A DNA stretch of 64,000 bases from Nitrincola schmidtii (GTDB taxonomy: Bacteria; Pseudomonadota; Gammaproteobacteria; Pseudomonadales; Balneatricaceae), in NCBI RefSeq assembly GCF_008973715.1, contig NZ_WBOL01000008.1, positions 1 through 64,000 on the forward strand. Direction: 5' to 3'. The translations under genes were made by a program, and so were the position numbers. This document shows, piece after piece, positions 47,657 to 57,540 of the stretch. A model generated the notes under the pieces. That model was not told the origin of the DNA. It ran no database searches and saw only the letters and a program-made list of their open reading frames with translations. Positions within the stretch are counted from its first letter, which is position 1. Each line of letters begins with the position of its first letter.

Positions 47657-49078
47657 TCAAGCGCTAATGATGTCGCGAATATCAACAAAATGACCGGCGA
47701 CGGCTGCCGCTGCCGCCATAGCAGGGCTAACCAGATGCGTGCGTCCTCCGAAACCCTGTCTGCCTTCAAAGTTTCGATTTGAAGTGGATGCACAATGTTC
47801 GCCAGCGCCCAATTTATCTGGGTTCATTGCCAGACACATAGAGCAACCGGGTTCACGCCATTCCATTCCAGCTTCGATAAAGATTTTATCTAAGCCTTCC
47901 GCTTCCGCTTGTTGCTTAACCAAACCCGAACCTGGCACTACCAGCGCTTGCTTCAAGCTAGATGCGACTTTTTTGCCTTTAACTACGGCAGCCGCTTCAC
48001 GCAGATCTTCAATACGAGAATTAGTGCACGAACCGATAAACACACGATCCAATTGAATATCGGTAATTTTCTGATTGGGTTTTAAGCCCATGTAGTGCAA
48101 TGCACGCTCGGTACCCTCACGCTTTACAGGATCAGTCATCTCTGCTGGATCAGGAACCAAGGCGGTAACCGGTGCAACCATCTCTGGAGAGGTTCCCCAA
48201 GTCACTTGTGGATAAATGTCTTCAGCGTTGATCTCAACAATTTGATCAAACACGGCATCCTCGTCTGAAACGAGATTTTGCCACGCGGCAACGGCTTGTT
48301 CCCACTGATCAGCCTTGGGTGCAAAAGGACGGCCCTTAACGTAATCAATGGTTTTTTGATCTACGGCAACCAAACCAACACGGGCACCCGCTTCTATTGC
48401 CATGTTACAGATGGTCATTCGCCCTTCCATGGAAATGGAGCGAATCGCATCACCACCAAATTCGATGGCATAACCCGTTCCACCCGCAGTACCGATAACA
48501 CCGATCACGTGTAAAACAACATCTTTGGCTGTCACACCAATACCTAACTTGCCCGTAACACGGATTAACATGTTTTTCATTTTTTTGGCGATCAAACACT
48601 GAGTGGCAAGGACATGCTCCACTTCAGAGGTACCGATACCATGTGCCAACGCAGCAAACGCACCATGAGTCGCGGTATGAGAATCACCACAAACCACCGT
48701 CATTCCGGGTAAAGTTGCCCCCTGCTCTGGGCCAACCACATGAACAATACCTTGACGAGGATCGTTCATCTTAAATTCGGTGATGCCGTAACTATCACAG
48801 TTTTCATCCAAGGTTTTAACCTGAATGCGTGAAATGGGATCAACGATAGAGTCAACTCCACCCGAGCGGTCAGTCGTTTGCACGTTGTGGTCAGGCGTGG
48901 CTAAATTGGTATCAATACGCCAAGGTTTTCGACCCGCCAAACGCAAGCCTTCAAATGCTTGAGGTGACGTCACTTCATGCAACAGATGACGGTCAATATA
49001 TAATAATGCACTACCATCACTGTTTTCAGATACTAAGTGGTCATCCCACAGCTTGTCGTATAGGGTTTTACCAGCCAT
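47657..49078 (-). CDS. leuC: 3-Isopropylmalate dehydratase, large subunit
   Basis: A 473-residue aconitase-family subunit. The [4Fe-4S] cysteines lie in [14 protein letters not shown] and [32 protein letters not shown] is the substrate motif. Starts the leuCDB operon, divergent from a LysR-type regulator 152 bases away, which probably activates it. Confidence 0.97.
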   Translation of the reverse strand: MAGKTLYDKLWDDHLVSENSDGSALLYIDRHLLHEVTSPQAFEGLRLAGRKPWRIDTNLATPDHNVQTTDRSGGVDSIVDPISRIQVKTLDENCDSYGITEFKMNDPRQGIVHVVGPEQGATLPGMTVVCGDSHTATHGAFAALAHGIGTSEVEHVLATQCLIAKKMKNMLIRVTGKLGIGVTAKDVVLHVIGVIGTAGGTGYAIEFGGDAIRSISMEGRMTICNMAIEAGARVGLVAVDQKTIDYVKGRPFAPKADQWEQAVAAWQNLVSDEDAVFDQIVEINAEDIYPQVTWGTSPEMVAPVTALVPDPAEMTDPVKREGTERALHYMGLKPNQKITDIQLDRVFIGSCTNSRIEDLREAAAVVKGKKVASSLKQALVVPGSGLVKQQAEAEGLDKIFIEAGMEWREPGCSMCLAMNPDKLGAGEHCASTSNRNFEGRQGFGGRTHLVSPAMAAAAAVAGHFVDIRDIISA

Positions 49079-49165
49079 TGCCGTTTCTCCAACAGGTTGT
49101 CTCTCGTTTCACACAGTGTAAAAGAGTGACAGCAAATACTCAAATTCATATTTTTTATTTAATCC

Positions 49166-49180
49166 ATTCCAAAATGGAAT
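49166..49180. promoter_or_regulatory. LysR-type operator ATTCC-N5-GGAAT between leuC and its regulator
   Basis: ATTCCA-aaa-TGGAAT is a perfect palindrome with the T-N11-A shape of LysR-family boxes, about 50 bases ahead of the LysR gene and 90 ahead of leuC in the shared promoter region. Confidence 0.7.
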
Positions 49181-49230
49181 AGAATAACAGTCTTAGGCTC
49201 AGCTTAACTCTTCATTAAGGTATCCGAGTT

Positions 49231-50118
49231 ATGGACATTCAAAGTTTACAGGCGTTTGTCATGGTTGCAGAGTCCGCTTCTTTTTCACAAGCAGCCAACA
49301 GACTGTTTTTAACACAGTCTGCTGTTAGTAAACGTATTGCAGTTTTAGAGCAGCAATTGAACTGTCGTCTATTTGATCGCATCGGTCGTCACATCATGTT
49401 AACCGAGGCGGGAGAGCGTCTTCTGCCAAAAGCCAGAGAGATTCAGCTCGCGCTTAAAGACGCGGAAATACTGGTCAGTAACTTAAATGAAGAAGTCTCC
49501 GGTCGCCTTTCGTTTGCTGCTAGCCACCATATTAGCCTGCACCGCTTACCTCCAATTTTAAAATCCTTCGCACAATCGTTTCCGGATGTCACCCTAGACC
49601 TTCGCTTTGATGAGTCAGAGCTTGCCTATGAAAGCGTCTTAAAAGGAGACATTGAACTAGCGCTAATTACACTCGCTCCCCATGCAGACGCAAGAATCTG
49701 TAGTGAACAAATTTGGGATGATCGACTTTTTTATACTGTTTCGACACACCACCCTTTGGCGAAACAAGGGAAGGTCACCTTAGCTCAACTCAATCAATAC
49801 CCCGCTATTTTGCCAAAGCCTGAAACCTTTACCCATCAACTGGTTCGTCAACAGATGTCGGCCTGGAAAATGGAGCCTAATCTGGGTATGAGCACCAACT
49901 ATCTTGATACCATTCGTATGATGGTGTCGATTGGTCTGGGTTGGAGTTTACTGCCAGAAAGTTTAATTAATGATCAATTGATGCGTCTTCATTTAGAGGC
50001 AGCTCCCATTCACCGTCCTTTGGGTTATATTTACCATCGCGAACGAACCCTATCTAATGCAGCGCAACAGATGGTCAAGTTACTTCAACGTAATAGAGGC
50101 TTTGCGATTTCTACCTAA
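49231..50118 (+). CDS. LysR-type regulator, probable activator of leuCDB
   Basis: A 295-residue LysR-family protein. The helix-turn-helix is at the N-terminus (ASFSQAANRLFLTQSAVSKRIAVLEQQL), followed by a two-lobe effector domain (about 90-290) of the CysB/CbbR type. It is divergent from leuC with a LysR-type palindrome between them, the arrangement seen for leucine regulators (sometimes called LeuO-like or LeuR) in pseudomonads and relatives. The effector is not known from sequence. Confidence 0.88.
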   Translation: MDIQSLQAFVMVAESASFSQAANRLFLTQSAVSKRIAVLEQQLNCRLFDRIGRHIMLTEAGERLLPKAREIQLALKDAEILVSNLNEEVSGRLSFAASHHISLHRLPPILKSFAQSFPDVTLDLRFDESELAYESVLKGDIELALITLAPHADARICSEQIWDDRLFYTVSTHHPLAKQGKVTLAQLNQYPAILPKPETFTHQLVRQQMSAWKMEPNLGMSTNYLDTIRMMVSIGLGWSLLPESLINDQLMRLHLEAAPIHRPLGYIYHRERTLSNAAQQMVKLLQRNRGFAIST

Positions 50119-50182
50119 AACCAAGTAGACTTAGACACAGCAGTGACTTTCCAATAAGACTGCGTAATAGATGGAGCGAATT

Positions 50183-51088
50183 GTGACCGACGACCTGCAA
50201 GCAACTATTCGGCGCTGGCTTACGCTTTTTAGCGAACACAGCCCCACAGCTGAGTTGCCAGATTGGTCTGAGCTTATGCAATCACTTCAGCAACAGGGAT
50301 GGCAAGAATTACCCGATCAGCATGCTGAACTACTGGCTGTAATGACCCAAGAATCGATCGAATTTACACGTTTTGCGGGTCAACTTGTTCAGCAACAGGA
50401 TCAGATAGAGGCCGCCAGTTTTTTTAAAGACTTTCATCAGCATATTAACCGCCTTTCAGATGACTTGATCCTCAAGCGATGGTTATTGCCTGAACAATTA
50501 GGCTCAATCATTAAAACGCGTTATTGGGACTCTTCAACTGGAATAGAGATGCCTTGGCTTAAAATGCTGAGTGGATTCACTAACCTGCCACAGATGGATA
50601 TCCCATTTTCTCAGCAAACGGCCTACCGTGAATTTACAAAGCTTATCAATGAGCATCAACAAGCATTTCAGGATTACACGGATCATTATTCACACATCAA
50701 TTCGAAGGCCATCAATCAACTTTCTGAGGCGATTGAGCAAAGTGAGCAACAAATATCCAGTCTAAAAGAGCTACATCGACTCTGGGTAGATGCTTATGAA
50801 ATAAGCTATGCAGAGCGGGTTGCCACTCATGAATACCAACTGGCTCATGGAAAAATCAGCAACACCTTGATGCAACTGAAGCTTTGGTTTCAGGAACAGC
50901 GTAATCGCTATCTAACCCAACTCGGCATTGCTTCGGAAGCTTCATTGAATCTAGCCTTTGAAAAAATTCATGCGTTAACCAAACAGGTTCGCCAATTGGA
51001 ACACCTTCAACAGCAAACCCTGTCGCTGACACGTGATATTGAGGCCATTAAACAACAGCTTAGTCCTTCAAGGGATCAACAGTCATGA
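50183..51088 (+). CDS. phaE: Class III PHA synthase subunit PhaE
   Basis: A 301-residue helical protein of the PhaE family, the non-catalytic subunit of class III polyhydroxyalkanoate synthase. The central region has the family segments KRWLLPEQLGSIIK and MPWLKMLSGF; the last 120 residues form a coiled coil (LWVDAYEISYAERVATHEYQLAHGKISNTLMQLK is the best conserved part). The GTG at 50183 is chosen because TGGAG stands six bases before it; the ATG at 50171 has no ribosome site. It overlaps phaC by four bases. Confidence 0.85.
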   Translation: MTDDLQATIRRWLTLFSEHSPTAELPDWSELMQSLQQQGWQELPDQHAELLAVMTQESIEFTRFAGQLVQQQDQIEAASFFKDFHQHINRLSDDLILKRWLLPEQLGSIIKTRYWDSSTGIEMPWLKMLSGFTNLPQMDIPFSQQTAYREFTKLINEHQQAFQDYTDHYSHINSKAINQLSEAIEQSEQQISSLKELHRLWVDAYEISYAERVATHEYQLAHGKISNTLMQLKLWFQEQRNRYLTQLGIASEASLNLAFEKIHALTKQVRQLEHLQQQTLSLTRDIEAIKQQLSPSRDQQS

Positions 51089-52149
51089 GCAGGATTCGTT
51101 TAGATGCTCAACTGCTAAAGAAAGAGGTTAAGGAATTCAATACACAACTGCTTGAAAGCTACCAAGTCCTCAAACGTATTGCACCTGTTGAGATAGGCCA
51201 AACGCCAGCGCAAACGTTACTGCAACTCGATAAAATGCGTCTTCAGTATTATGCTCCTGAACATCTCAATCCGGACACTCCTGCTCTTTTGATTTGTTAC
51301 GCCTTAGTCAATCGACCCTATATGATCGATTTGACACCCGAACGCTCGTTATTAAAAAAGCTTCTAGATAAAGGTATTGCTATCTATTTAGTTGACTGGG
51401 GCTATCCAGACGCATCGGATCGCTTTTTAGATCTCGATGATTATATCAATCACTACCTTGATCGCTGTGTTGATAAGGCCTGTGAGCACGCTCAAGTAGA
51501 TCAGATGAACTTAATGGGTATTTGCCAAGGTGGGACTTTCAGCCTTTGCTACACAGCGTTACATGCTCAAAAGATTTCTCGATTAATTACCTTAGTAACA
51601 CCCGTTGATTTTCACACACCAGACTTCACGCTAAGCAATCTAGCGCGTCACGTTGATGTTGATTTAGCCGTCGCCACTTATGGCAATATACCCGGCACAT
51701 TATTGAACGAAACCTATCAATCTTTGATGCCGATGCGGTTAGGTATGCAAAAAAACTTAGACCTGCCATTCTCTTTAGCGGATCAAAGTAATGCGGTGAC
51801 CTTCTTAAGTATGGAGAAATGGATACAAGACAGTCCCGATCAAGCAGGAAAGGCATTTAGCGAATTTATCAAAGACTTTTTTCAGCAGAACCGTCTCGTT
51901 AACGATACACTAAAGATAGGTGATCAGCCTGTCAGGCTCGCTAGTATTACCCAACCCATTCTGAATATTTATGCTACTCAAGATCATCTTGTTCCGCCTT
52001 CGTCATCAAAAGCATTACAAGGGCTGACCTCGACTCGTTTCTATCGAGAGAAAAGCATTGAATCAGGGCATATCGGGATTTTTGTCAGTAGTAAGCAAGG
52101 AAACCAGCTCTCCGATGCGATTGGGAACTGGTTACATCAGGACGTTTAA
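51085..52149 (+). CDS. phaC: Class III PHA synthase catalytic subunit PhaC
   Basis: A 354-residue polymerase that builds polyhydroxyalkanoate from hydroxyacyl-CoA. The lipase-like box is GICQGG with the catalytic Cys near 147; the aspartate is in ATQDHLVPP and the histidine in SGHIGIFVS. The short length and an adjacent phaE mark class III, as in Allochromatium, rather than the 560-residue class I. Translationally coupled to phaE. No phaA or phaB lies nearby, so monomers come from genes elsewhere. Confidence 0.94.
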   Translation: MSRIRLDAQLLKKEVKEFNTQLLESYQVLKRIAPVEIGQTPAQTLLQLDKMRLQYYAPEHLNPDTPALLICYALVNRPYMIDLTPERSLLKKLLDKGIAIYLVDWGYPDASDRFLDLDDYINHYLDRCVDKACEHAQVDQMNLMGICQGGTFSLCYTALHAQKISRLITLVTPVDFHTPDFTLSNLARHVDVDLAVATYGNIPGTLLNETYQSLMPMRLGMQKNLDLPFSLADQSNAVTFLSMEKWIQDSPDQAGKAFSEFIKDFFQQNRLVNDTLKIGDQPVRLASITQPILNIYATQDHLVPPSSSKALQGLTSTRFYREKSIESGHIGIFVSSKQGNQLSDAIGNWLHQDV

Positions 52150-52159
52150 GTAACGAACC

Positions 52160-52702
52160 CTACTCTTTAGGCCTACCGGTACGTCGACGAGTTGTTTTAG
52201 CCGCTTCAGTTACTGTTGGCTCTTCAGTAGCCGCATCAGCTTTCTGAGTTGAGGGGTCAAATGATGACTTACCTTCACCCTTAACAGGGCTGAACATTTT
52301 CCACATAGCCAAATTTTGATCCGCGATGCGATTCATCATGGTTAATGGGTTAGCAGCCCCAATCATATTTTGCATTTGATCTCGAATAAGATCCTGATGT
52401 TCAAGAAAAGCGCCAATACTTTGCTCCAAATACTGACTCATCATCCCTTGCATACTATCGCCATAAAAACGAATCAACTGCTGCAGCACCTGATTGGTTA
52501 ACAACGTACCGTGGCCATCACCCTCTTGCTCACTGATAATTTGCATCAGTATATTCCGCGTTAAGTCTTGACCAGACTTTGAATCCAGCACTTGAAAAGG
52601 CTCTGAATTAAGAACCAACTCTTTAACATCCTCCAAAGTGACATAACAACTTCTGGAGGTATCATACAAACGCCTATTGGTATACTTTCTCAGGATACGC
52701 AT
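52160..52702 (-). CDS. phaR: PHA synthesis repressor PhaR
   Basis: A 180-residue regulator. The N-terminal PHB/PHA accumulation DNA-binding domain (RILRKYTNRRLYDTSRSCYVTLEDVKELVLN) and the following PHB-binding helices (LEQSIGAFLEHQDLIRDQMQNM) are clear. PhaR binds both DNA and PHA granules and represses phasin and pha genes. The ATG at 52702 follows AAGGAG; nine upstream codons of open frame are discarded. The basic tail TTRRRTGRP may help DNA or granule binding. Convergent with phaC. Confidence 0.93.
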   Translation of the reverse strand: MRILRKYTNRRLYDTSRSCYVTLEDVKELVLNSEPFQVLDSKSGQDLTRNILMQIISEQEGDGHGTLLTNQVLQQLIRFYGDSMQGMMSQYLEQSIGAFLEHQDLIRDQMQNMIGAANPLTMMNRIADQNLAMWKMFSPVKGEGKSSFDPSTQKADAATEEPTVTEAAKTTRRRTGRPKE

Positions 52703-52736
52703 ACTGCTCTCCTTTTTCTTAATGGTCATCTGTACT

Positions 52737-53012
52737 TCATTCCTCAGTTCCGTCTTTGTCTGCGCCTTTGTAAGTAGGGCGCGAATATTGGTTCATCAAT
52801 CCAAAAATAAGTTTTTGAAAGCCTTCCACTGTTCCGACACTGGAAGTTAAAAAAGGTTTAAAAAGGGTCACAGGATCATAGCCTTCTACGCCTTGATGCA
52901 TTCGTTCACGAATAGTATTGATCATTTCGTCATGTAAAGAAGACACATCTGGCAAGCCAAGACTTTCTCTTAGCTCCTCCGGTGTCATTTCAATATCGAT
53001 TGTAAACTTCAT
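52737..53012 (-). CDS. DUF6489 family small protein
   Basis: A 91-residue protein starting MKFTIDIEMTPEELRESLGLPDVSSLHDEM, the pattern of the DUF6489 family. It is amphipathic and helical towards the end (MINTIRERM, FQKLIFGLM), has no signal peptide, and is encoded 34 bases before phaR in the same direction. This suggests a granule-associated (phasin-like) role, which is an inference from context. AGGGGAAAG precedes the ATG at 53012. Confidence 0.7.
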   Translation of the reverse strand: MKFTIDIEMTPEELRESLGLPDVSSLHDEMINTIRERMHQGVEGYDPVTLFKPFLTSSVGTVEGFQKLIFGLMNQYSRPTYKGADKDGTEE

Positions 53013-53075
53013 CGCTTTCCCCTTAGGATTGCAAGACACCTGTAATACATACAAGGATATAACACTTTACCGAAG

Positions 53076-54227
53076 TTAATCCAGTTGCTTAAATCGATCA
53101 GGATAGATCCAAAAATAAGCTATCACAAAAGCAATTAGACTAACGCTCGCTGCCACTATAAATGTAACGCCTCCTCCCCAACTTGCCCAAAACATTCCTG
53201 AAAATAGAGCACCCGCAGCACCTCCGGCTCCAAAGCCTGCACTGGCAAACAAGGCCTGCCCTCTTCCTTGTGTGTTCTGACTAAAGTAATGATAGACCAA
53301 AGCAATTCCCACGGCATGTAAGCTGCCAAAACTGGCTGCATGCAGTAGCTGCGCAAAAAGCAATATCGGTAATGAGTCAGCAAAAAAAGCAATCAAGAAC
53401 CAGCGTAAAGCACAAAGCAATACACTGATCAACAACAGCAGTCTTAAACTGTGACGTTTAAATAACATGGGCATGATAATAAATAACAAAACTTCAGCTA
53501 CCACACCCACTGCCCAAAGCTGTCCAATTTGACTTCGACTATACCCCAAATCCTGCAACATAACGCTGTAAAAGGTGTAATAAGGACCGTGACTGAACTG
53601 TACCAAAAAGAATACCAGTAAAAACACTTGAACTTGTGGGATACAAAGAATATTGCGCAGACTTTTTGATGTACGCTCCTTTGAAGGCCCCATCGATGGA
53701 GCGGGTACCACCAATGTATTCAGCCAAATCAACACCATTAACACCAGAGCAACAGCGGGCAACCATCGAATATCAATCAGATCAAGCAACATCCCCGTTC
53801 CTAAGACGGCGACCACAAAACCAATAGATCCCCATAACCGAATACGACTATATTTATCGCGGGAAGAACCGAGATGCTGAAGTGTTAATACCTCAAACTG
53901 CGGCAATACTGCATTCCAAAAAAAACTAAATAACAGCATGACTAACCCAATGCCTAAAGCAGAGGTTTGCCAAAAAATAGCAATAAAGACTATCCAGGTG
54001 AGGCAAGCTCCCCAACGAACAATGCGCAATCGTTGACCTGTGTGATCTGCCAACCAACCCCAAACATTTGGCGCGATAACACGCGAAAGATGCAGCAACG
54101 CCATCAGTACACCAATCACTTGAACAGACAGGCCGAACGACTGCAAGTAAAGGCTCCAATATGGAACTAAAGAACCTAATAATGCGAAATAGAAAAGATA
54201 AAACCCAGACAATCTGACGTATGGCAT
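53076..54227 (-). CDS. MFS transporter (HcaT/MFS_1-like)
   Basis: A 383-residue inner membrane protein with about twelve hydrophobic helices. YVRLSGFYLFYFALLGSLVPYWSLYLQSFG and the loop WGWLADHTGQRLRIVRWG belong to the MFS_1-like subfamily that includes HcaT and LacY relatives; RIRLWGSIGFVVAVLGTG is also typical. Substrate unknown; HcaT is linked to phenylpropionate but evidence here is only family level. The ATG at 54227 (with TTAGGTGAG before it) is preferred to a GTG two codons earlier. Divergent from the TRAP operon. Confidence 0.85.
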   Translation of the reverse strand: MPYVRLSGFYLFYFALLGSLVPYWSLYLQSFGLSVQVIGVLMALLHLSRVIAPNVWGWLADHTGQRLRIVRWGACLTWIVFIAIFWQTSALGIGLVMLLFSFFWNAVLPQFEVLTLQHLGSSRDKYSRIRLWGSIGFVVAVLGTGMLLDLIDIRWLPAVALVLMVLIWLNTLVVPAPSMGPSKERTSKSLRNILCIPQVQVFLLVFFLVQFSHGPYYTFYSVMLQDLGYSRSQIGQLWAVGVVAEVLLFIIMPMLFKRHSLRLLLLISVLLCALRWFLIAFFADSLPILLFAQLLHAASFGSLHAVGIALVYHYFSQNTQGRGQALFASAGFGAGGAAGALFSGMFWASWGGGVTFIVAASVSLIAFVIAYFWIYPDRFKQLD

Positions 54228-54503
54228 GCTCACCTAATCAAACAATTACATTCATGATAATTCCGATAAATATTTAAAAAAATAATAATAAGCTATTTTC
54301 TTATATATAACAAAAATTTAAACGATGCCATCCGAAAAATTTCCCAACAAGCTATAAATTTTATCTGCAATTAACTTGCAGAATTTGAAGCATTTTGCCA
54401 CGCTGAATAAGGTGTCCATAAATTTTATTGGCATGACTCTACAGTATAGACGTCATGGAGCGATTGGAATTCGTTCCACTTTAAACCCAGCGAGGAGCAA
54501 AAG
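54228..54503. promoter_or_regulatory. Promoter region between the MFS and TRAP transporter genes
   Basis: 276 AT-rich bases without a gene. It contains the palindrome TCTGCAA-ttaac-TTGCAGA (54364-54382), two direct copies of ATAAATTTTAT (54354-54364 and 54418-54428), and a TATAGA hexamer near 54446 that could be a -10 element for dctP. No sigma-54 site with correct spacing was found. Confidence 0.55.
54364..54382. promoter_or_regulatory. Palindromic operator-like site upstream of the TRAP operon
   Basis: TCTGCAA and TTGCAGA form perfect 7-bp arms with a 5-base spacer, 122 bases ahead of dctP. The symmetry and size fit a dimeric repressor or activator, but no regulator gene is adjacent. Confidence 0.5.
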
Positions 54504-55529
54504 ATGACCTTGAAAAAAAGACTGGCAACTGCCGTAGCCGGCGCACTTATAACCAGCATGGTAGGTTTCAGTTCTGCTGCAATGGCAGCCAACTGGCGTT
54601 ACGCTCATGAAGAATTTGAAGGGGATGTGCAAGACGTATTCGCTCACAAATTTAAAGAGTATGTTGAAGAAAACTCTAACAACACCGTACAAATATTTCG
54701 CTTTGGTGAGCTCGGTGAGTCGGATGACATCATGGAGCAAACCCAGATGGGGATTCTTCAATTTGTAAACCAATCTCCTGGGTTCACAGGCTCTTTGATC
54801 CCAGAAGCACAAATTTTCTTTATTCCTTATCTACTTCCAGTTAATGACGAAGACATCATCGATTTCTTTAAAACCAGTGTCGCTATTAACGAAATGTTCC
54901 CCGAGTTGTATGCAGAGCAAGGGTTAGAACTGCTTAAAATGTATCCAGAGGGAGAGATGGTTGTTACGGCAGATACGCCGGTTCGAACACCAGAAGAGTT
55001 CCGCGGAAAGAACATCCGCACCATGACCAACCCATTGCTTTCAGAGACCTATCGTGCTTTTGGTGCAACACCGACTCCTCTGCCATGGGGTGAAGTCTAC
55101 GGTGGTCTTCAGACCAATATTATCCAAGGTCAGGAAAATCCAATTTTTTGGATACAGTCAGGCGGACTCTATGAAGTATCCCCTAACTTGATCTTTACCG
55201 GTCATGGTCAATTCACCACGGCATTAATGGCGAACCAAGATTTCTACAACAATCTTTCTGCTGAAGATCAGCAGTTAGTGCAAGACGCAACTGAATTTGC
55301 CTTCGAGTACATCACCGAATATGTGCCAGGTTTAAGCGAGGAGATGCTAGAGAAAATTCTTGAATCTAAACCTGATGTGACGGTAACTCGCTTAACCGAT
55401 GAAGAGCGTCAAGCATTCATTGAGCGCGCACCGCGTGTTGAAGAGCGCTTTATAGAAATGACAGGCGAGCGAGGCGAAGCCCTGCTTGAGCAGTTTAAAG
55501 CAGATTTAGAACCCTATCGTTCACAGTAA
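54504..55529 (+). CDS. dctP: TRAP transporter substrate-binding protein (DctP family)
   Basis: A 341-residue periplasmic protein. A signal peptide of about 28 residues ends at AAMAAN; the mature protein has the DctP fold with the ligand arginine segment GKNIRTMTNPLLSETYRAFGATPTPLPWGEVYGGLQTNIIQGQENP. TRAP binding proteins deliver organic acids, often C4-dicarboxylates, keto acids or ectoine, but the ligand is not certain. First gene of the dctP-dctQ-dctM-uspA operon; two hairpins follow its stop codon and may keep its expression above that of the membrane subunits. Confidence 0.93.
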   Translation: MTLKKRLATAVAGALITSMVGFSSAAMAANWRYAHEEFEGDVQDVFAHKFKEYVEENSNNTVQIFRFGELGESDDIMEQTQMGILQFVNQSPGFTGSLIPEAQIFFIPYLLPVNDEDIIDFFKTSVAINEMFPELYAEQGLELLKMYPEGEMVVTADTPVRTPEEFRGKNIRTMTNPLLSETYRAFGATPTPLPWGEVYGGLQTNIIQGQENPIFWIQSGGLYEVSPNLIFTGHGQFTTALMANQDFYNNLSAEDQQLVQDATEFAFEYITEYVPGLSEEMLEKILESKPDVTVTRLTDEERQAFIERAPRVEERFIEMTGERGEALLEQFKADLEPYRSQ

Positions 55530-55581
55530 TCCTTATCTGTGAACTAAATGGTCAGCGGTGGCCTCTCTGCCGCTGACTTTT
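55519..55581 (+). terminator. Tandem hairpins between dctP and dctQ (likely partial terminator)
   Basis: GTTCACAG-N9-CTGTGAAC (55519-55543) spans the dctP stop; then GTCAGCGG-N11-CCGCTGAC followed by TTTT (55551-55581). The second has the form of a weak intrinsic terminator and could reduce transcription of dctQM or protect the dctP mRNA. Confidence 0.65.
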
Positions 55582-55616
55582 CAAGGATAGACCTGACTGC
55601 ACTTGGAGAGACTTCA

Positions 55617-56192
55617 ATGAAGGATGACCTTCTTGATTCGCACATTTCAGGATTACCTGGATTCTTGGGCGTTATAGATTCAGGCATCAGCCGTATAGAA
55701 TCCTTTATTCTTGCTGCCGGTGTTTTGTTAATGGCACTGAATACCGTCGCTAATGTTATCGGTCGATTTGTATTTGGTGAAAGTCTATTCTTTGCCGAAG
55801 AAGTCAATCGAATACTGATCGTGATGATTACCTTTGCAGGTTTGGGTTATGCAGCGCGTCACGGTAGACATATTCGCATGTCGGCACTGTACGATGCACT
55901 ACCCACCAAAGCACGCCGTATTTTGATGATATTCATTGCCTTGATCACTTCGGGCACGATGTTTTTTCTGTGCTATTACTCTTACACCTATATTCTTAGC
56001 ATTTATAACACCGGTCGTGTATTACCCACGATGGGTATCCCTCTATACCTGATGTATGTCTGGGTTCCGATCGGCTTTACCATCACCGGTATTCAATACC
56101 TGCTTACCGCTATCAAAAACCTGACCTCACGTGATGTGTATCTCTCAACACACGTGGTCGATGGCTACGAAGACACCGAAACAGAAGTCTAA
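55617..56192 (+). CDS. dctQ: TRAP transporter small permease (DctQ family)
   Basis: A 191-residue inner membrane protein with four helices ([73 protein letters not shown] and [20 protein letters not shown]). It is the small membrane subunit that works with DctM. The ATG at 55617 has GGAGAG before it; 23 upstream codons of open frame cover a hairpin and are not coding. 22 bases before dctM. Confidence 0.92.
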   Translation: MKDDLLDSHISGLPGFLGVIDSGISRIESFILAAGVLLMALNTVANVIGRFVFGESLFFAEEVNRILIVMITFAGLGYAARHGRHIRMSALYDALPTKARRILMIFIALITSGTMFFLCYYSYTYILSIYNTGRVLPTMGIPLYLMYVWVPIGFTITGIQYLLTAIKNLTSRDVYLSTHVVDGYEDTETEV

Positions 56193-56214
56193 GACCCGAT
56201 AAAAGGATAATGCT

Positions 56215-57498
56215 ATGACTACCATTATGCTGGCAACCATGATCATTCTTCTATTGCTGGGGTTCCCGATGATGATCCCTTTGATCATGGCAGCATTGGT
56301 CGGCTTTTATATGACCTTTGATAGCTTTGCACAAATGAACATTATGATTCAGCAGATGATGGGTGGAATACGACCGACTGCCTTAATTGCAGTGCCAATG
56401 TTTATTCTAGCGGCTGATATTATGACTAGGGGTCAATCTGCCAACAGACTCATCGGTATGGTAATGGCCTTTATTGGCCATATCAAAGGTGGCCTTGCTG
56501 TGAGTACGGCCGCTTCCTGTACTTTGTTTGGCGCGGTTTCCGGATCCACTCAAGCGACTGTTGTGGCGGTTGGTTCCCCCTTACGTCCGAAGCTGTTAAA
56601 AGCAGGATATAAAGATTCATTCACCTTAGCGCTCATCATTAATTCCAGCGATATCGCTTTTCTGATCCCTCCCAGTATCGGCATGATTATTTATGGTGTT
56701 ATTACCGGCACCTCAATCGGGGAATTATTTATCGCTGGCGTCGGTCCTGGCTTACTAATTTTAGCGATGTTTTCTGCCTATTGTATCGCTTACGCCTATA
56801 GGCATAACGTACCGACCGAACCTAAAAGCACATGGAAAGAACGCCTGATAGCCATCAAAGATGCGTTATGGCCTTTAGGCTTCCCAGTGATTATCGTTGG
56901 TGGGATCTACGGTGGTATTTTCAGCCCAACAGAGGCAGCAGCTGCCTGTGTACTTTATGCTGTAATTCTTGAATTCATTGTTTTCCGCTCATTAAAAGCA
57001 GCGGATATCTACAAAATAGCAAAATCCACTGGCTTAATTACCGCAGTCGTATTCATTCTTGTCGCAGTCGGCAATGGATTCTCATGGATTATCTCTTTTG
57101 CGCAAATCCCGCAAGCCATCTTGGGGGGCTTAGGCATAGATCAAGCGGGTCCCATTGGCGTGCTTTTTGCGATTGCCATCGCCTTCTTTATTGCCTGCAT
57201 GTTTGTCGACCCTATCGTAGTAATCTTGGTACTGACACCGATTTTTGCTCCTGCAATCGCCTCTACAGGACTTGACCCCGTTCATGTGGGTATTTTGATT
57301 ACCCTGATGGTGGCAATCGGGTCAGCGACACCGCCTTTTGGCTGCGACATCTTTACTGCAATAGCGATCTTCAAACGCCCCTACTGGGAAGTGATAAGAG
57401 GAACGCCACCGTTTGTATTAATGCTAGTGATAGCCTCGGTATTGATCATTTTCTTCCCTCAAATAGCGTTATTCTTGCGAGACTTAGCCTTTAGATAA
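56215..57498 (+). CDS. dctM: TRAP transporter large permease (DctM family)
   Basis: A 427-residue membrane protein with about twelve helices, the ion-coupled channel of the TRAP importer. AASCTLFGAVSGSTQATVVAVGSPL, SSDIAFLIPPSIGMIIYG and VAIGSATPPFGCDIFTAIAI are typical DctM motifs. AGGAT precedes the ATG. Sodium coupling is the rule for marine TRAP systems but is not shown here. Confidence 0.95.
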   Translation: MTTIMLATMIILLLLGFPMMIPLIMAALVGFYMTFDSFAQMNIMIQQMMGGIRPTALIAVPMFILAADIMTRGQSANRLIGMVMAFIGHIKGGLAVSTAASCTLFGAVSGSTQATVVAVGSPLRPKLLKAGYKDSFTLALIINSSDIAFLIPPSIGMIIYGVITGTSIGELFIAGVGPGLLILAMFSAYCIAYAYRHNVPTEPKSTWKERLIAIKDALWPLGFPVIIVGGIYGGIFSPTEAAAACVLYAVILEFIVFRSLKAADIYKIAKSTGLITAVVFILVAVGNGFSWIISFAQIPQAILGGLGIDQAGPIGVLFAIAIAFFIACMFVDPIVVILVLTPIFAPAIASTGLDPVHVGILITLMVAIGSATPPFGCDIFTAIAIFKRPYWEVIRGTPPFVLMLVIASVLIIFFPQIALFLRDLAFR

Positions 57499-57540
57499 GG
57501 CTAGGTATAATTCTTTTACAACGACAGCTGGGAGATTGAT

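Noticed and set aside
54427-54443. Possible sigma-54 promoter TTGGCATGAC before dctP
   Set aside because: The -24 GG is present but there is no GC dinucleotide at the -12 position with the required spacing.
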